A stretch of 38,962 nucleotides of DNA from Methylaequor sp002691245. Its GTDB lineage: Bacteria; Pseudomonadota; Alphaproteobacteria; Methylaequorales; Methylaequoraceae. The stretch lies in assembly GCA_002691245.1 (NCBI GenBank), contig NZHH01000039.1, positions 1-38,962 on the forward strand, read 5' to 3'. Below the pieces are notes generated by a model. The model made no database searches and had not been told where the DNA came from. It was given only the letters and a program-made list of their open reading frames with translations. Of the stretch, positions 24,466-34,104 are shown piece by piece. The first letter of the stretch is position 1. Every line of letters starts with the position of its first letter. The position numbers were made by a program, and so were the translations under genes.

Positions 24466-26154
24466 ATGGATAATCAAAAAAACTTATTACTTGCTGTTAT
24501 TTTCTCACTTATTGTTTTAATAGGTTACGACTTCTTTTTTAATCCNAAAACTAAGGTTAATCANCAAAATACTNAAATTGANCAAAATAAAACACCAATC
24601 CAAAATGACGANGATNTTCCNAGTTTATTAAGTAAAGACTTTTCTTCCAAAATAAAACTCGANGAAAAAAGAATTAACTTTGCCTCAAAACGACTTATGG
24701 GNTCAATAAATTTATATGGAGCTACCTTTGATGATATTTTACTNAGGGACTATTTTAAAACAATTGATAGAAAAGAGAATATTAAAATTTTGTCAAAAGA
24801 AAACTCTCCCACTCCCTACTTTTTCAGAATGGGTTGGGCCTCTACAGACAAAACGATTCCAATGCCAAATAAAGTTTCATTATGGAAAGCTGAAAAGGAA
24901 AGTTTTGATGAAAATGAGCCAATTAANTTAACTTGGAATAATGGGAAAGGANTTAAGTTTGANAGAGTAATAAAGATAGACGAAAACTTTATGATATCAG
25001 TTGAGGATGAAGTCACCAATCAATCTGGAAAAGATATAGAACTCACTAACTACTCTTACTTGAGAAGAATAAATTATAGACCTCAGAATAAATTTTTTAT
25101 ACTCCACGAAGGTCCACTTGGTGTTTTCAATGATACGCTAAAAGAAGTTTCTTATGACGAAATAGAAGAAGAAAATGAAATCGTNGANGTNACAAAAAAT
25201 GGTTGGATCGGTTATACTGATCANTACTGGCAAGTAGCAATTTTTCCTGAAAATGANAANCCCTTTAAAGCTAGATTTAAAAATCTAAAGAATTCTATTA
25301 ATTCAGTTCAGATTGATTTCCTCAATGAATCAATTAAATCCTTACCAAATAATCAAAGTATGAAAATTAAGTCTTATATTTTTGCTGGTGCTAAAGAAGT
25401 TCCATTAATTGACGATTATATTGATAAATTACAAATCAATAAACTTGACCTTTCTGTAGACTTTGGTTGGTTCTACTTTTTAACCAAACCATTATTTTAT
25501 GCTCTACATTTTTTATCAGGGTTATTTGGTAACTTCGGAATTGGTATTATTATTCTTACAATCTGCATTAGAATAGTACTTTTCCCACTTGCAAATAANT
25601 CCTTCAAATCAATGAATGCAATGAGGATATTAACACCTGAAATACAAAGACTAAGAGAAAGATATAAAGATGACAGAGCTAAAATGAATCAAGAGATGTT
25701 TGCAATGTATAAGGAAAAAAAAATTAACCCTGCATCTGGTTGTTTACCAATTTTAATACAGATACCGATTTTCTTTGCTTTATACAAAGTTTTATTTGTG
25801 TCCATAGAAATGAGGCATGCTCCCTTTTTTGGTTGGATAAATGATTTATCTGCACCAGATCCGACAAGTTTATTTAATTTATTTGGTTTGATTCCTTGGA
25901 ACCCTCCCATGTTTTTGACTATTGGAGTCTGGCCTCTACTAATGGGACTTACCATGTATCTTCAACAAAAAATTAATCCTCCACCACCAGACCCTATTCA
26001 GGCAAAAATCTTTATGATGTTACCTTTTGTTTTTACATTTTTATTAGCTACTTTTCCCTCGGGTATGGTTATTTATTGGACTGTAAATAATATTTTATCA
26101 ATAGCTCAACAATATTTTCTTTTAAAGAAACAAAAGAGACTGACAGAAAAATGA
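24466..26154 (+). CDS. yidC: Membrane protein insertase YidC
   Basis: YidC inserts and folds inner-membrane proteins with or without SecYEG. The 562-residue length fits Gram-negative YidC. It starts with transmembrane segment 1 (NLLLAVIFSLIVLIGYDFFF), then a large periplasmic beta domain (about 60-340). The conserved insertase core follows: GWFYFLTKPLFYALHFL, FGIGIIILTICIRIVLFPL with the groove arginine, NPASGCLPILIQIPIFFALYKVL, and ATFPSGMVIYWTVNNILSIAQQY. Several N bases fall in the periplasmic domain. engB begins 19 bases after the stop. Confidence 0.96.
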   Translation: MDNQKNLLLAVIFSLIVLIGYDFFFNXKTKVNXQNTXIXQNKTPIQNDXDXXSLLSKDFSSKIKLXEKRINFASKRLMXSINLYGATFDDILXRDYFKTIDRKENIKILSKENSPTPYFFRMGWASTDKTIPMPNKVSLWKAEKESFDENEPIXLTWNNGKGXKFXRVIKIDENFMISVEDEVTNQSGKDIELTNYSYLRRINYRPQNKFFILHEGPLGVFNDTLKEVSYDEIEEENEIXXXTKNGWIGYTDXYWQVAIFPENXXPFKARFKNLKNSINSVQIDFLNESIKSLPNNQSMKIKSYIFAGAKEVPLIDDYIDKLQINKLDLSVDFGWFYFLTKPLFYALHFLSGLFGNFGIGIIILTICIRIVLFPLANXSFKSMNAMRILTPEIQRLRERYKDDRAKMNQEMFAMYKEKKINPASGCLPILIQIPIFFALYKVLFVSIEMRHAPFFGWINDLSAPDPTSLFNLFGLIPWNPPMFLTIGVWPLLMGLTMYLQQKINPPPPDPIQAKIFMMLPFVFTFLLATFPSGMVIYWTVNNILSIAQQYFLLKKQKRLTEK

Positions 26155-26173
26155 ATAAAAAAGACTTTAAGAA

Positions 26174-26776
26174 ATGAAGGATGTCTGGAAATTTTTGGAT
26201 GACGTTCATGATATCAGTTCTTTGCCATCTGAAAATATTCCAGAAATAGTTTTTTGGGGAAGATCAAATGTTGGAAAGTCCTCCTTAATTAATTCAATCA
26301 CAAATTCATCCATTGCTAAAACATCAAAAACACCTGGAAGGACAAGATCTCTTGTTTTCTTTCAGTTGGAGAAAAGATTAAGAATTGTAGATTTCCCAGG
26401 ATATGGATATTCTAAAATTCCATTAAATATAGAACATCAAATCAATAAAATTATTGATCAATATCTTAAGAAGAGAAAATGTATAGAAAAATTATTTCTA
26501 TTAATCGATTCAAAGCACGGATTTAAAGGGAAAGACGAAGAAATTATTAAAGAATTAGATATTCTCTTTAAAGATAAAGTTTTCATTATTTTTACAAAAA
26601 AAGACAGAGTAAATAATCTTAATGAAAAAGAAAATTTAAAGAAACACAATGAAAAGGCATCTAAGTTATTCAATAAAAAATTCTTTAATACTAGTATTAA
26701 AGAAATTAATACTATAATTTTATTGAAAAAATTTATGATGAATTCTTCAATGGGAAACAATGAAAATATTAAATAA
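26174..26776 (+). CDS. engB: Ribosome biogenesis GTPase EngB (YihA/YsxC)
   Basis: A 200-residue GTPase required for large-subunit assembly. G motifs are GRSNVGKS (G1, about 29-36), TPGRTRS (G2), DFPGYGYS (G3), TKKDR (G4) and a C-terminal TS-containing G5 (NTSIKEIN). It lies between yidC and argB as in other Alphaproteobacteria. The 3' end overlaps argB by 17 bases, which suggests coupled translation. Confidence 0.95.
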   Translation: MKDVWKFLDDVHDISSLPSENIPEIVFWGRSNVGKSSLINSITNSSIAKTSKTPGRTRSLVFFQLEKRLRIVDFPGYGYSKIPLNIEHQINKIIDQYLKKRKCIEKLFLLIDSKHGFKGKDEEIIKELDILFKDKVFIIFTKKDRVNNLNEKENLKKHNEKASKLFNKKFFNTSIKEINTIILLKKFMMNSSMGNNENIK

Positions 26777-27644
26777 AAAAAATAAAACTTCAATCGATAA
26801 AGCCACAATTTTATCAAAAGCACTTCCGTTTATGCAAAGATATGCTCGTAAAAACATCACTATTAAATTTGGTGGAGCGGCCATGGGAGAAGTTAGTCTA
26901 TCATCAAGTTTCGCCAAAGATATAGTTTTACTTAAACAAGTGGGTATTAATCCAATAGTAGTTCACGGTGGTGGGCCTAAAATCAGAAAAATGTTAGACA
27001 AATTAAAGGTAAAAACTGATTTTGTAAATGGATTAAGAGTAACAGATAAAAAAACAATGGACATTGTTGAAATGGTGCTATCTGGCTCAATTAATAAAGA
27101 AATAGTGATGGAAATTAATAGAGAAGGTGGGAGAGCTATTGGTCTTTCGGGAAAAGACGGATTGTTAGCTAAAACAAAAAAAATAAAATCTCAGCTTAAA
27201 CATAAATCAAAAGATTTGGGTTTTGTCGGAGAACCAACAAATATTAACAGTCAGCTTCTAAACTGGTTTCTGGACTCACATTTTGTTCCTGTGATTTCTC
27301 CAATAGGGTTCGATAAAAATTTTGATTCTTTAAATATCAACGCTGATACAATGTCAGGGAAAGTTTCTTCATCTGTTCTTTCAGAGAGATTAATACTTTT
27401 GACCGACGTTGATGGTGTTTTAGATAAAAAGGGAAAACTAATTTCGGAATTATCATTAGTAGAGGCAAAAAATCTTATTAAAAATGGAACAATTTCTGGG
27501 GGTATGATTCCAAAAGTAGAAACTTGTATCAAAGCAGTACAAAATGGTGTCAAGGCAGCAGTAATTTTAAATGGAAAGATTCCACATGCATTACTTTTAG
27601 AAATTTTCACTGAACGTGGTGTTGGAACTTTAATTACAAAGTAA
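26760..27644 (+). CDS. argB: Acetylglutamate kinase
   Basis: ArgB phosphorylates N-acetylglutamate, the usual feedback-controlled step of arginine synthesis. The 294-residue protein has the ATP-binding loop KFGGAAMG, VVHGGGPKIRKML, FVNGLRVTD, AIGLSGKDG, and the C-terminal LLTDVDGVLDKKG and ISGGMIPKVETC. The N-terminal extension with a hydrophobic/aromatic helix (LSKALPFMQRYA) is the kind linked to arginine-sensitive hexameric enzymes. It overlaps engB by 17 bases and the next gene by one base (TAATG). Confidence 0.96.
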   Translation: MKILNKKNKTSIDKATILSKALPFMQRYARKNITIKFGGAAMGEVSLSSSFAKDIVLLKQVGINPIVVHGGGPKIRKMLDKLKVKTDFVNGLRVTDKKTMDIVEMVLSGSINKEIVMEINREGGRAIGLSGKDGLLAKTKKIKSQLKHKSKDLGFVGEPTNINSQLLNWFLDSHFVPVISPIGFDKNFDSLNINADTMSGKVSSSVLSERLILLTDVDGVLDKKGKLISELSLVEAKNLIKNGTISGGMIPKVETCIKAVQNGVKAAVILNGKIPHALLLEIFTERGVGTLITK

Positions 27645-28306
27645 TGATTCCAAAAATCTTTAACGATAAAACAACTTGGTTGTTTGATCTAGACAACACT
27701 CTTTATTCAGAAAATTGTGGGATCTTCCAGCAAATCGATGAAAAAATGAAATCCTTTATATCCGAAAAACTTAAAATTACAAAACAAGAAGCATTTAAAC
27801 TTCAAAAATTATTTTATAAAAAATATGGCACAACCCTTTTCGGATTAATGCAGAATTATGATATTGACCCCGAAGAATTTTTAACATTCGTGCACGATAT
27901 AAATTTTGATAAACTTAGCAACTCTTATAAACTAAAAAAAAAACTAAATTTATTACCAGGCAGGCGCATCATTTATACAAATGGTGACGAAGACTATGCA
28001 TTAAAAATCTTAAGTTCCTTAGGAATTAAATCAGCTTTCTTTGATATTTTTGATATTAGAAAAGCTAGCTATTTCCCAAAACCATCAAAAAAGTCTTTGC
28101 AGAGTTTGATCTATAAATATAGTTTAAATCCCTCAAAAACAGTTTTTTTTGATGATTTAGAAAGGAATTTGAAACACGCCTCTTTAATGGGTATGACCAC
28201 TATACATATCTCTAATATAGAAAAAAATTGCGAAAATTCGCATGTTAGTTTTAGATTTAAAACTATAAATATTGCATTAGATGTGATAATAAAAAGCATG
28301 GAGTAA
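27644..28306 (+). CDS. HAD-family pyrimidine 5'-nucleotidase
   Basis: The 220-residue protein shows the HAD phosphatase motifs: FDLDNTLY (nucleophile D15, acid D17), YTNGDEDYALKIL (motif II), KPSKKSLQSL (motif III lysine) and FFDDLERNLKHA (motif IV). The layout matches the SDT1/PPM-like pyrimidine 5'-nucleotidase family often found between argB and dapD in Alphaproteobacteria. It likely dephosphorylates UMP/CMP or a related small phosphate; substrate not proven by sequence. It begins on the argB stop and is followed by dapD after nine bases. Confidence 0.87.
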   Translation: MIPKIFNDKTTWLFDLDNTLYSENCGIFQQIDEKMKSFISEKLKITKQEAFKLQKLFYKKYGTTLFGLMQNYDIDPEEFLTFVHDINFDKLSNSYKLKKKLNLLPGRRIIYTNGDEDYALKILSSLGIKSAFFDIFDIRKASYFPKPSKKSLQSLIYKYSLNPSKTVFFDDLERNLKHASLMGMTTIHISNIEKNCENSHVSFRFKTINIALDVIIKSME

Positions 28307-28315
28307 ATCAAAGAA

Positions 28316-29167
28316 ATGAATTTTAAAAATAAGAACGATATTGAAAATTTTTGGGAAAACAAAGACAACATTAATTTCGCCAACGCTGAAATTAAAAAAA
28401 AAATACTAGAGGTGCTAGAATCACTTGATTCTGGAGAAATAAGAGTTTGCGAAAAAAAAAATGGAGTCTGGATTACTAACGAATGGATAAAAAAAGCCAT
28501 ACTCTTATCATTTAGATGTCTGGAAAATAATATTTTCTCAAGTGGAATTTCAAATGCTAGAAGGGGGCAATATAGTTGGTACGATAAGGCCTTCTTAAAA
28601 ACTTCAGGTTGGGTAGAAGACGAATGGACTAAAAGAAACTTTAGATCTGTACCTGGTGCCATTGTTAGGTATTCCTCATTTATTTCAGATAATGTTGTAC
28701 TTATGCCGTCTTTCGTGAACTTAGGAGCATTTGTTGACAGTGGCACAATGATTGATACTTGGGCTACAGTTGGTTCATGTGCTCAAATAGGAAAAAATGT
28801 TCATATTTCAGGAGGTGCTGGGATTGGAGGCGTGCTCGAGCCATTACAAGCTAATCCAGTAATAATTGAAGATAACTGTTTTGTTGGGGCAAGGTCTGAA
28901 ATAGCTGAAGGAGTTATAGTTGAAGAAGGATCCGTAATATCAATGGGGGTTTATGTAGGAGCCTCAACAAAGATTATAGATCGAGAGACAGGTGAAATTT
29001 TATACGGTAAGATACCTAAATACTCTGTTGTTGTTCCCGGGTCCGTACCTGGTAAAAAATTAAAGAATGGTGAAGTCGGTCCAAGTTTATATTGTGCTGT
29101 GATCGTAAAAAAGGTTGATGCGAAAACTAGATCTAAAACGTCTATTAATGATCTTTTAAGATCATGA
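28316..29167 (+). CDS. dapD: Tetrahydrodipicolinate N-succinyltransferase
   Basis: DapD transfers succinyl from succinyl-CoA to tetrahydrodipicolinate in the succinylase branch of lysine/diaminopimelate synthesis. The 283-residue protein has a left-handed beta-helix with hexapeptide repeats (VDSGTMIDTWATVGSCAQIG, NVHISGGAGIGGVLEP, VFVGARSEIAEGV-type turns) and the family end SVVVPGSVPGKK...YCAVIVKKVD. The stop overlaps the dapE start by four bases (ATGA). Confidence 0.97.
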   Translation: MNFKNKNDIENFWENKDNINFANAEIKKKILEVLESLDSGEIRVCEKKNGVWITNEWIKKAILLSFRCLENNIFSSGISNARRGQYSWYDKAFLKTSGWVEDEWTKRNFRSVPGAIVRYSSFISDNVVLMPSFVNLGAFVDSGTMIDTWATVGSCAQIGKNVHISGGAGIGGVLEPLQANPVIIEDNCFVGARSEIAEGVIVEEGSVISMGVYVGASTKIIDRETGEILYGKIPKYSVVVPGSVPGKKLKNGEVGPSLYCAVIVKKVDAKTRSKTSINDLLRS

Positions 29168-30297
29168 TAGATGCCTTAGACTTATCTTTAAAACTTATAA
29201 AGTTTAAAAGCATTACTCCGAAAAGTGCTGGATCCTTGGAGTATATTGAAAAAATTTTAAAAAATAATAAATTTTCCTGTTATCGTTTAGAGTTTGGTAA
29301 AGGTAAGATAAAAAATCTTTATGCAAATTTCAAAGGTGGTAATGGTCCTAATATATGTTTTGCAGGACATACAGATGTTGTACCACCAGGTAATATTAAA
29401 GAATGGAAGACTGATCCTTTCAAACCAACAATAAAAAATGGTAAATTATATGGTAGAGGAGCAAGTGATATGAAAACAGCCATTGCATCATTTGTGATAG
29501 CAACACTGAATTTTCTTGAAAAAAAAAAATTTGTTTTCAATGGAACTTTGTCATTTATTCTCACTGCAGATGAAGAAGGTGATGCTGAATTTGGGACAAA
29601 AAGTGTGATCCAATGGCTTAAAAAGAAAAGAAAAAAAATTGATTATTGTCTTGTTGGTGAACCCACTAATCCAAAAAGATTAGGGGAAATGATAAAAATT
29701 GGTCGAAGAGGCAGTATCAATTTTTTTTTGGAAGTAATAGGTACACAAGGCCATGTTGCATATCCTGAAATGGCTCAAAATCCTATTCATAAGCTTATCC
29801 AAATTTGCAATATTCTTCAAAAACCCCTTGATAATGGGTCTAAAAATTTTCAGCCATCGGCATTAGTAATCACCTCAATTGATGTATCTAACAACACCCG
29901 TAATGTCATACCGAGTAAAGCGGAAATGAAATTTAATGTGAGATTTAACGACAATTTTAATTCATCAAGTGTAATTAAACTCATTCACAAAAGAATTAAA
30001 AATATTACACCAAAATATAAATTATCGCACGTGATTTCTGGAGAATCTTTCATCAATAGTTCTGAGATTCTTACAAAAACATTAATTAAGTCTATTGAGA
30101 AAGTAACAAAGGTTAAACCAATATTAAGTACTTCTGGTGGAACATCTGATGCAAGATTTATTTCTCAATTATGTCCTGTGGTGGAATTTGGATCTGTGGG
30201 AAAAACAATGCATAAGTCTAATGAAATGGTAGAGGTAAAGAATATAGAAAAATTAACTCAAATCTACTTAGAGTTTCTTTATCTAATGTTTAAATGA
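29164..30297 (+). CDS. dapE: Succinyl-diaminopimelate desuccinylase
   Basis: DapE is a di-zinc M20 hydrolase that removes succinate from N-succinyl-diaminopimelate. The 377-residue protein keeps CFAGHTDVVPPGN (zinc His and Asp), YGRGASDMKTAIA (bridging Asp), TADEEGDAEFGTK (catalytic Glu pair), VGEPTN, and the late zinc histidine in TMHKSNEMVEV. It is translationally coupled to dapD. It converges on truA with five bases between stops. Confidence 0.96.
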   Translation: MIDALDLSLKLIKFKSITPKSAGSLEYIEKILKNNKFSCYRLEFGKGKIKNLYANFKGGNGPNICFAGHTDVVPPGNIKEWKTDPFKPTIKNGKLYGRGASDMKTAIASFVIATLNFLEKKKFVFNGTLSFILTADEEGDAEFGTKSVIQWLKKKRKKIDYCLVGEPTNPKRLGEMIKIGRRGSINFFLEVIGTQGHVAYPEMAQNPIHKLIQICNILQKPLDNGSKNFQPSALVITSIDVSNNTRNVIPSKAEMKFNVRFNDNFNSSSVIKLIHKRIKNITPKYKLSHVISGESFINSSEILTKTLIKSIEKVTKVKPILSTSGGTSDARFISQLCPVVEFGSVGKTMHKSNEMVEVKNIEKLTQIYLEFLYLMFK

Positions 30298-30302
30298 CCA
30301 TT

Positions 30303-31049
30303 TTAATAAATTATTTTTTCTAGGTAAAGTCCATGCGCGGGTGCTGTGGGACCAGCTTTCTTTCTGTCTTTTGAATTTAAAATGTTTAAAATTTCGTCAT
30401 TACTACCATGATCCCTGGTAATTTTAATTAATGTCCCTACAATTATCCTAACTTGATTATGTAGAAATGATTTACCTATGACTCTTAGTTCAATGCAATC
30501 TTTTATTTTCTTTACTTTAATATCATTAATAGATCTTATCGATGATCTTGATTGACAATCTCTTGATCTAAAAGCGTTAAAATCAAATTCTCCAATCAAA
30601 TTTTTGGATAATTTTTTTATTAATTTTAAATCCAATTTTTTGGGAACAAACCAGGCTCTTTTCTTTAAAATTATTGAAGGAGTTGATCTGTTTATAATTT
30701 TATATAAATAAGTTTTTTTTTTGACAGAAAACCTTGAATTGAAAGACAAAGAAACTCTCTCTGATTTTAAAATTACTATATTATTTTTACTTATCATTAA
30801 TAAATGGTTCAGAGCCATAGCGATTTTTTTTATTTCAAAGTTTATCTCCCCAATATCAAAGTGTGCCACTTGTTGTAATGCATGTACACCTGCGTCAGTT
30901 CTACCTGCAACATAGATCCTAATTTTTACTTTAAATAGTTTTTTAAGACATTTTTCAATTTCACCTTGTATAGATTTCCCAGTTTTTTGAACTTGCCATC
31001 CAATATAATCATCTCCGTCATATTCAATTGTAAGCTTTATTCTATACAT
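30303..31049 (-). CDS. truA: tRNA pseudouridine(38-40) synthase
   Basis: TruA isomerises uridines at positions 38-40 of the tRNA anticodon arm. The 248-residue protein shows IEYDGDDYIGWQVQ, the catalytic motif AGRTDAGVHALQQVAHF (catalytic Asp in GRTDAGVH), RSRDCQSRSSIRSI, and the end motif GKSFLHNQVRIIVGTLI, then APAHGLYLEKI. It starts on the stop of fmt with a one-base overlap, last in def-fmt-truA. Confidence 0.96.
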   Translation of the reverse strand: MYRIKLTIEYDGDDYIGWQVQKTGKSIQGEIEKCLKKLFKVKIRIYVAGRTDAGVHALQQVAHFDIGEINFEIKKIAMALNHLLMISKNNIVILKSERVSLSFNSRFSVKKKTYLYKIINRSTPSIILKKRAWFVPKKLDLKLIKKLSKNLIGEFDFNAFRSRDCQSRSSIRSINDIKVKKIKDCIELRVIGKSFLHNQVRIIVGTLIKITRDHGSNDEILNILNSKDRKKAGPTAPAHGLYLEKIIY

Positions 31050-31999
31050 TACGAAAAAGAAAATAATTGTATTTTATTTCCATTAAGAAATTCCTTAACA
31101 TTCATTGGTTTTTTACCTTCTTTTTGAAGAATTTCTATTTTCAAAAAATCTTTCCCACATTTGACTTGAAAGTCTTCGGTAATATCGCCAACTTGATAGT
31201 GTTTTTTAATAATTTCATCTTCTTGAATTAGAGATGCTTTTAAAATTTTTACTCTTGATATAGAATTTTTAAAAGTTGTCCAAGCTCCAGGGTAAGGACT
31301 AAAAGCTCTTATTTTCAAATTAATCAAATTTGCTTCATCACTCCAAATTATTTTAAACTCTTCTTTGTTTAATTTCTTGGCGTAAGTTGCTTTATCCTCA
31401 CATTGAAATGTATATGAAATATTTTCGTTTAAAATATCAATTATTGTATTCTTTAGTAACTTTTTACCGTGTAGTAACATCTTATTATATATAGCTTCAA
31501 GATTATCATTAGATGTTATTTCAAAGCTTTTTTTCATAATTATTGGACCTGCGTCTAACTTCTCATCCACTTTCATAATACAAACTCCAGTAATTTTATC
31601 GTCAGATAATATAGCTCTTTGTACTGGCGCTGCACCTCTCCACCTTGGTAGTAGTGAAGCATGTACATTAATACTCAATTTTTTGGGAAGATTTATCAAC
31701 GTTCTTGTTAATATATTACCATATGCTACCACGACATTAATATCCACATCATGTTTTGAAACCTCCTCTAAGAATTTTTGGTCATTAGAATTAGATGGAG
31801 TATAAACTTTTATTTTATTATTTTTTGCCCATTGATGAACAGGAGACAATTTTTCTTTTTTTCCTCTACCTGATTTTCTAGGAGGCTGAGAGACCACAAA
31901 AGATATTTGCACCCCATTTTTATATAAATCTTCTAAAAATTTTAAAGAAAATTCAGGGGTTCCGTAAAATCCAACCTTAACATCATGAAGATTCTTCAT
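31049..31999 (-). CDS. fmt: Methionyl-tRNA formyltransferase
   Basis: Fmt formylates initiator methionyl-tRNA using 10-formyl-THF. The 316-residue protein has KVGFYGTPEFSLKFLEDL, SQPPRKSGRGKK (the tRNA-binding insertion loop), the catalytic Asn-His and LLPRWRGAAPVQRAI (INVHASLLP), KVDEKLDAGPII (catalytic Asp) and the C-terminal IRAFSPYPGAWT. It overlaps def by 17 bases upstream and truA by one base downstream. Confidence 0.96.
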   Translation of the reverse strand: MKNLHDVKVGFYGTPEFSLKFLEDLYKNGVQISFVVSQPPRKSGRGKKEKLSPVHQWAKNNKIKVYTPSNSNDQKFLEEVSKHDVDINVVVAYGNILTRTLINLPKKLSINVHASLLPRWRGAAPVQRAILSDDKITGVCIMKVDEKLDAGPIIMKKSFEITSNDNLEAIYNKMLLHGKKLLKNTIIDILNENISYTFQCEDKATYAKKLNKEEFKIIWSDEANLINLKIRAFSPYPGAWTTFKNSISRVKILKASLIQEDEIIKKHYQVGDITEDFQVKCGKDFLKIEILQKEGKKPMNVKEFLNGNKIQLFSFS

Positions 32000-32507
32000 T
32001 CTTCTTTTTTTGAAATTTTTTTACTTTTTCATTAGCTCTTCTTCTTTTTAACCTTGATAGATAATCAATAAACAAAATCCCATCTAAATGGTCAATTTCA
32101 TGCTGAATACAAATTGAAAATAGGCCTGAAAAAGTCTTTGTCATTTTTTCTCCCTCTAAATCGTACCATTCAACATCAACCTCTTTTGCTCTTTCTACTT
32201 CAGCATAATAACCTGGTATTGATAAACAACCTTCTTCATTGACTGCTCTTTCTCTAGATTCTTTTATTATAACGGGATTAATAAAAATTACTGGGGAAGA
32301 TTTGTTGTTTTCTTTTAAATCTACTATAACAATACGCTTTTCCACTCCAATTTGAGGAGCCGCTAAACCTATACCATTTCCAGAATCATTAAGAGTATCA
32401 AACATATCTTTAACCAATTTTTTTAGATTTATATCAAATAATTTTACTTCTGAAGATTTGTTCTTCAATCTTTGATCAGGAATTGTTAATATCTCAAGAA
32501 CACTCAT
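31983..32507 (-). CDS. def: Peptide deformylase
   Basis: Def removes the formyl group from nascent proteins. The 174-residue protein has all three active-site motifs: GNGIGLAAPQIG, EEGCLSIPG (metal Cys) and IQHEIDHLDGILFID (HExxH). The lysine-rich C-terminus extends over the start of fmt by 17 bases. It is first of def-fmt-truA, and divergent from rmuC with only 12 bases between start codons. Confidence 0.97.
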   Translation of the reverse strand: MSVLEILTIPDQRLKNKSSEVKLFDINLKKLVKDMFDTLNDSGNGIGLAAPQIGVEKRIVIVDLKENNKSSPVIFINPVIIKESRERAVNEEGCLSIPGYYAEVERAKEVDVEWYDLEGEKMTKTFSGLFSICIQHEIDHLDGILFIDYLSRLKRRRANEKVKKFQKKKNEESS

Positions 32508-32519
32508 GAAAGTTTACCT

Positions 32520-33509
32520 ATGGAAGATGAAAAAATTATTATCTATGTATTATTCGTTACTTTTATCGCTTTTTTATTTTTACAGCTTTTTATATCAAAC
32601 AACAACACTAAAGAGAGAATTAAAATTTTACTCGAGCAACAATCATTATTAGAAAAATCAATCTCTGAGCTAATTGTAAGTAATTTTGATAAATTGGACA
32701 CAAAATTTGAAAGATCATCCTCCAACAATATAAATAATCTAAGTATGATAAGAGAGAAAATGTCTTTGATTGATAGAGCTCAACAAAATATTACAAGTCT
32801 AACTGAGAATGTTGTTGATTTAAAAAATTTTCTTTCCAATACAACCCAAAGAGGAAGATTTGGAGAGATGATCTTAGAAAATTTAGTGAAAGACTACCTA
32901 CCAAAAAATCATTATGAGTTTCAAAAAACCTTATCTAACAATACTCGTGTTGATTGCATGATTAAATCGTCAGGATCATTGAATAAACTCTGCATTGATG
33001 CAAAGTTTCCAAAGGAAAATTACGATAAATTTCAAAAATCAAGTTTAAAAGATGAAAAATCGAGATACCTAAAAGTTTTTAAATCAGATATAAATAATCA
33101 TATTATAAACGTAAAAGAAAAGTATGTGATACCTGGAGAGACTTCGGATATTGCATTAATTTTTATACCAAGTGAACAAATTTATCTTGAAATCTTTAAT
33201 CTTTTTCCCGAACTTACAAATCAATTTTATGATAATAAAGTTTTTTTAATTTCTCCCACTACATTATGGATTGTTCTTAATTCAATAGAAAGTCTAATTA
33301 AAGATAAAAAAATACAGGATAATTCTACTTTAATCTTTCAATACCTTAAGGAATTAAATTCTGAATTGACAAGACTTGAAAGCCGAGTAAAAAAAATGGA
33401 TAATCATTTCACTAGTGCCCAAAACGATTTAAATGATATTTTAATTACAACAAAAAAAATATCTCAAAAAAAAGATAAATTACTTAAACTTGATGATAAA
33501 GCTAGCTAA
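32520..33509 (+). CDS. rmuC: DNA recombination protein RmuC
   Basis: RmuC family proteins, thought to limit DNA inversions, have a membrane anchor, a coiled coil and a nuclease-like core. The 329-residue protein, short for the family, begins with one transmembrane helix (IIIYVLFVTFIAFLFLQLFI), then a coiled coil to about 110. The core follows with TQRGRFGEMILENLVKDYLP, VDCMIKSSG...CIDAKFPKENYDKF, FIPSEQIYLEIF, and FLISPTTLWIVLN. The stop overlaps the convergent recR end by eight bases. Confidence 0.92.
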   Translation: MEDEKIIIYVLFVTFIAFLFLQLFISNNNTKERIKILLEQQSLLEKSISELIVSNFDKLDTKFERSSSNNINNLSMIREKMSLIDRAQQNITSLTENVVDLKNFLSNTTQRGRFGEMILENLVKDYLPKNHYEFQKTLSNNTRVDCMIKSSGSLNKLCIDAKFPKENYDKFQKSSLKDEKSRYLKVFKSDINNHIINVKEKYVIPGETSDIALIFIPSEQIYLEIFNLFPELTNQFYDNKVFLISPTTLWIVLNSIESLIKDKKIQDNSTLIFQYLKELNSELTRLESRVKKMDNHFTSAQNDLNDILITTKKISQKKDKLLKLDDKAS

Positions 33510-34101
33510 TATTCTTCACTTGAGCTCTTGAAGAAAAAGCAGCTGACATTGTATTATAATCTAATAAATCTAGTTCACTTCCAACTGGCATTCCTTGAGC
33601 GAGTTTAGTAGTTAAAACTCCTAATTTCATACATTTATCAGCAATATATTGTCCTGTTATCTGACCTTCAGTTGTAGCATTAGTGGCAATTATTATTTCT
33701 TTGACATCTCCATCTTTTATTCTTTTAAACAACTGTATCAAATTTAATTCATCGGGACCTACACCGTCAATTGCAGATAACACTCCTCCCAACACATGAT
33801 ATTTACCATCAAATGCATTGCTTTTTTCAATAGCCCAAAGATCTCCAATTTCCTCTACAACACAAATCTTACCATTATTTCTTTTTGAATTCATACAGAT
33901 ACTACAAGGACTGCTAATATCAATATTTCCACAATTATTACAAAAAACTAATTCAGACCTAACCTTTTCCATGGATGATAAAAGTGCTGGAATAACATTA
34001 TCTTTATTCTTCAAAAGATACAGAACTATCCTTCTGGCTGATCTAGGACCAAGACTTGGAAGTTTAGAGAAAAGGTTTATTAATTCTCCCAGTGAAGACA
34101 T
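33502..34101 (-). CDS. recR: Recombination mediator RecR
   Basis: RecR acts with RecO and RecF in RecA loading at gaps. The 199-residue protein has the helix-hairpin-helix LPSLGPRSARRIVLYLL, a zinc finger CNNC...PCSIC near 56-71, and a Toprim domain (ICVVEEIGDLWAIEKS, YHVLGGVLSAIDGVGPDEL, IIATNATTEGQITGQYI). It lies three bases after ybaB in the SRP RNA-dnaX-ybaB-recR order that is also conserved in distant bacteria. Confidence 0.97.
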   Translation of the reverse strand: MSSLGELINLFSKLPSLGPRSARRIVLYLLKNKDNVIPALLSSMEKVRSELVFCNNCGNIDISSPCSICMNSKRNNGKICVVEEIGDLWAIEKSNAFDGKYHVLGGVLSAIDGVGPDELNLIQLFKRIKDGDVKEIIIATNATTEGQITGQYIADKCMKLGVLTTKLAQGMPVGSELDLLDYNTMSAAFSSRAQVKNIS

Positions 34102-34104
34102 TTT

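Noticed and set aside
23906..24466. Replication origin near rpmH-rnpA
   Set aside because: rpmH-rnpA can neighbour dnaA/oriC, but no dnaA gene, cluster of DnaA boxes or long AT-rich spacer is present here.
28111..28746. A 211-codon open frame on the minus strand opposite the nucleotidase and dapD genes
   Set aside because: It lies wholly antisense to two well-supported genes, has low-complexity content from the complementary strand, and has no family resemblance.
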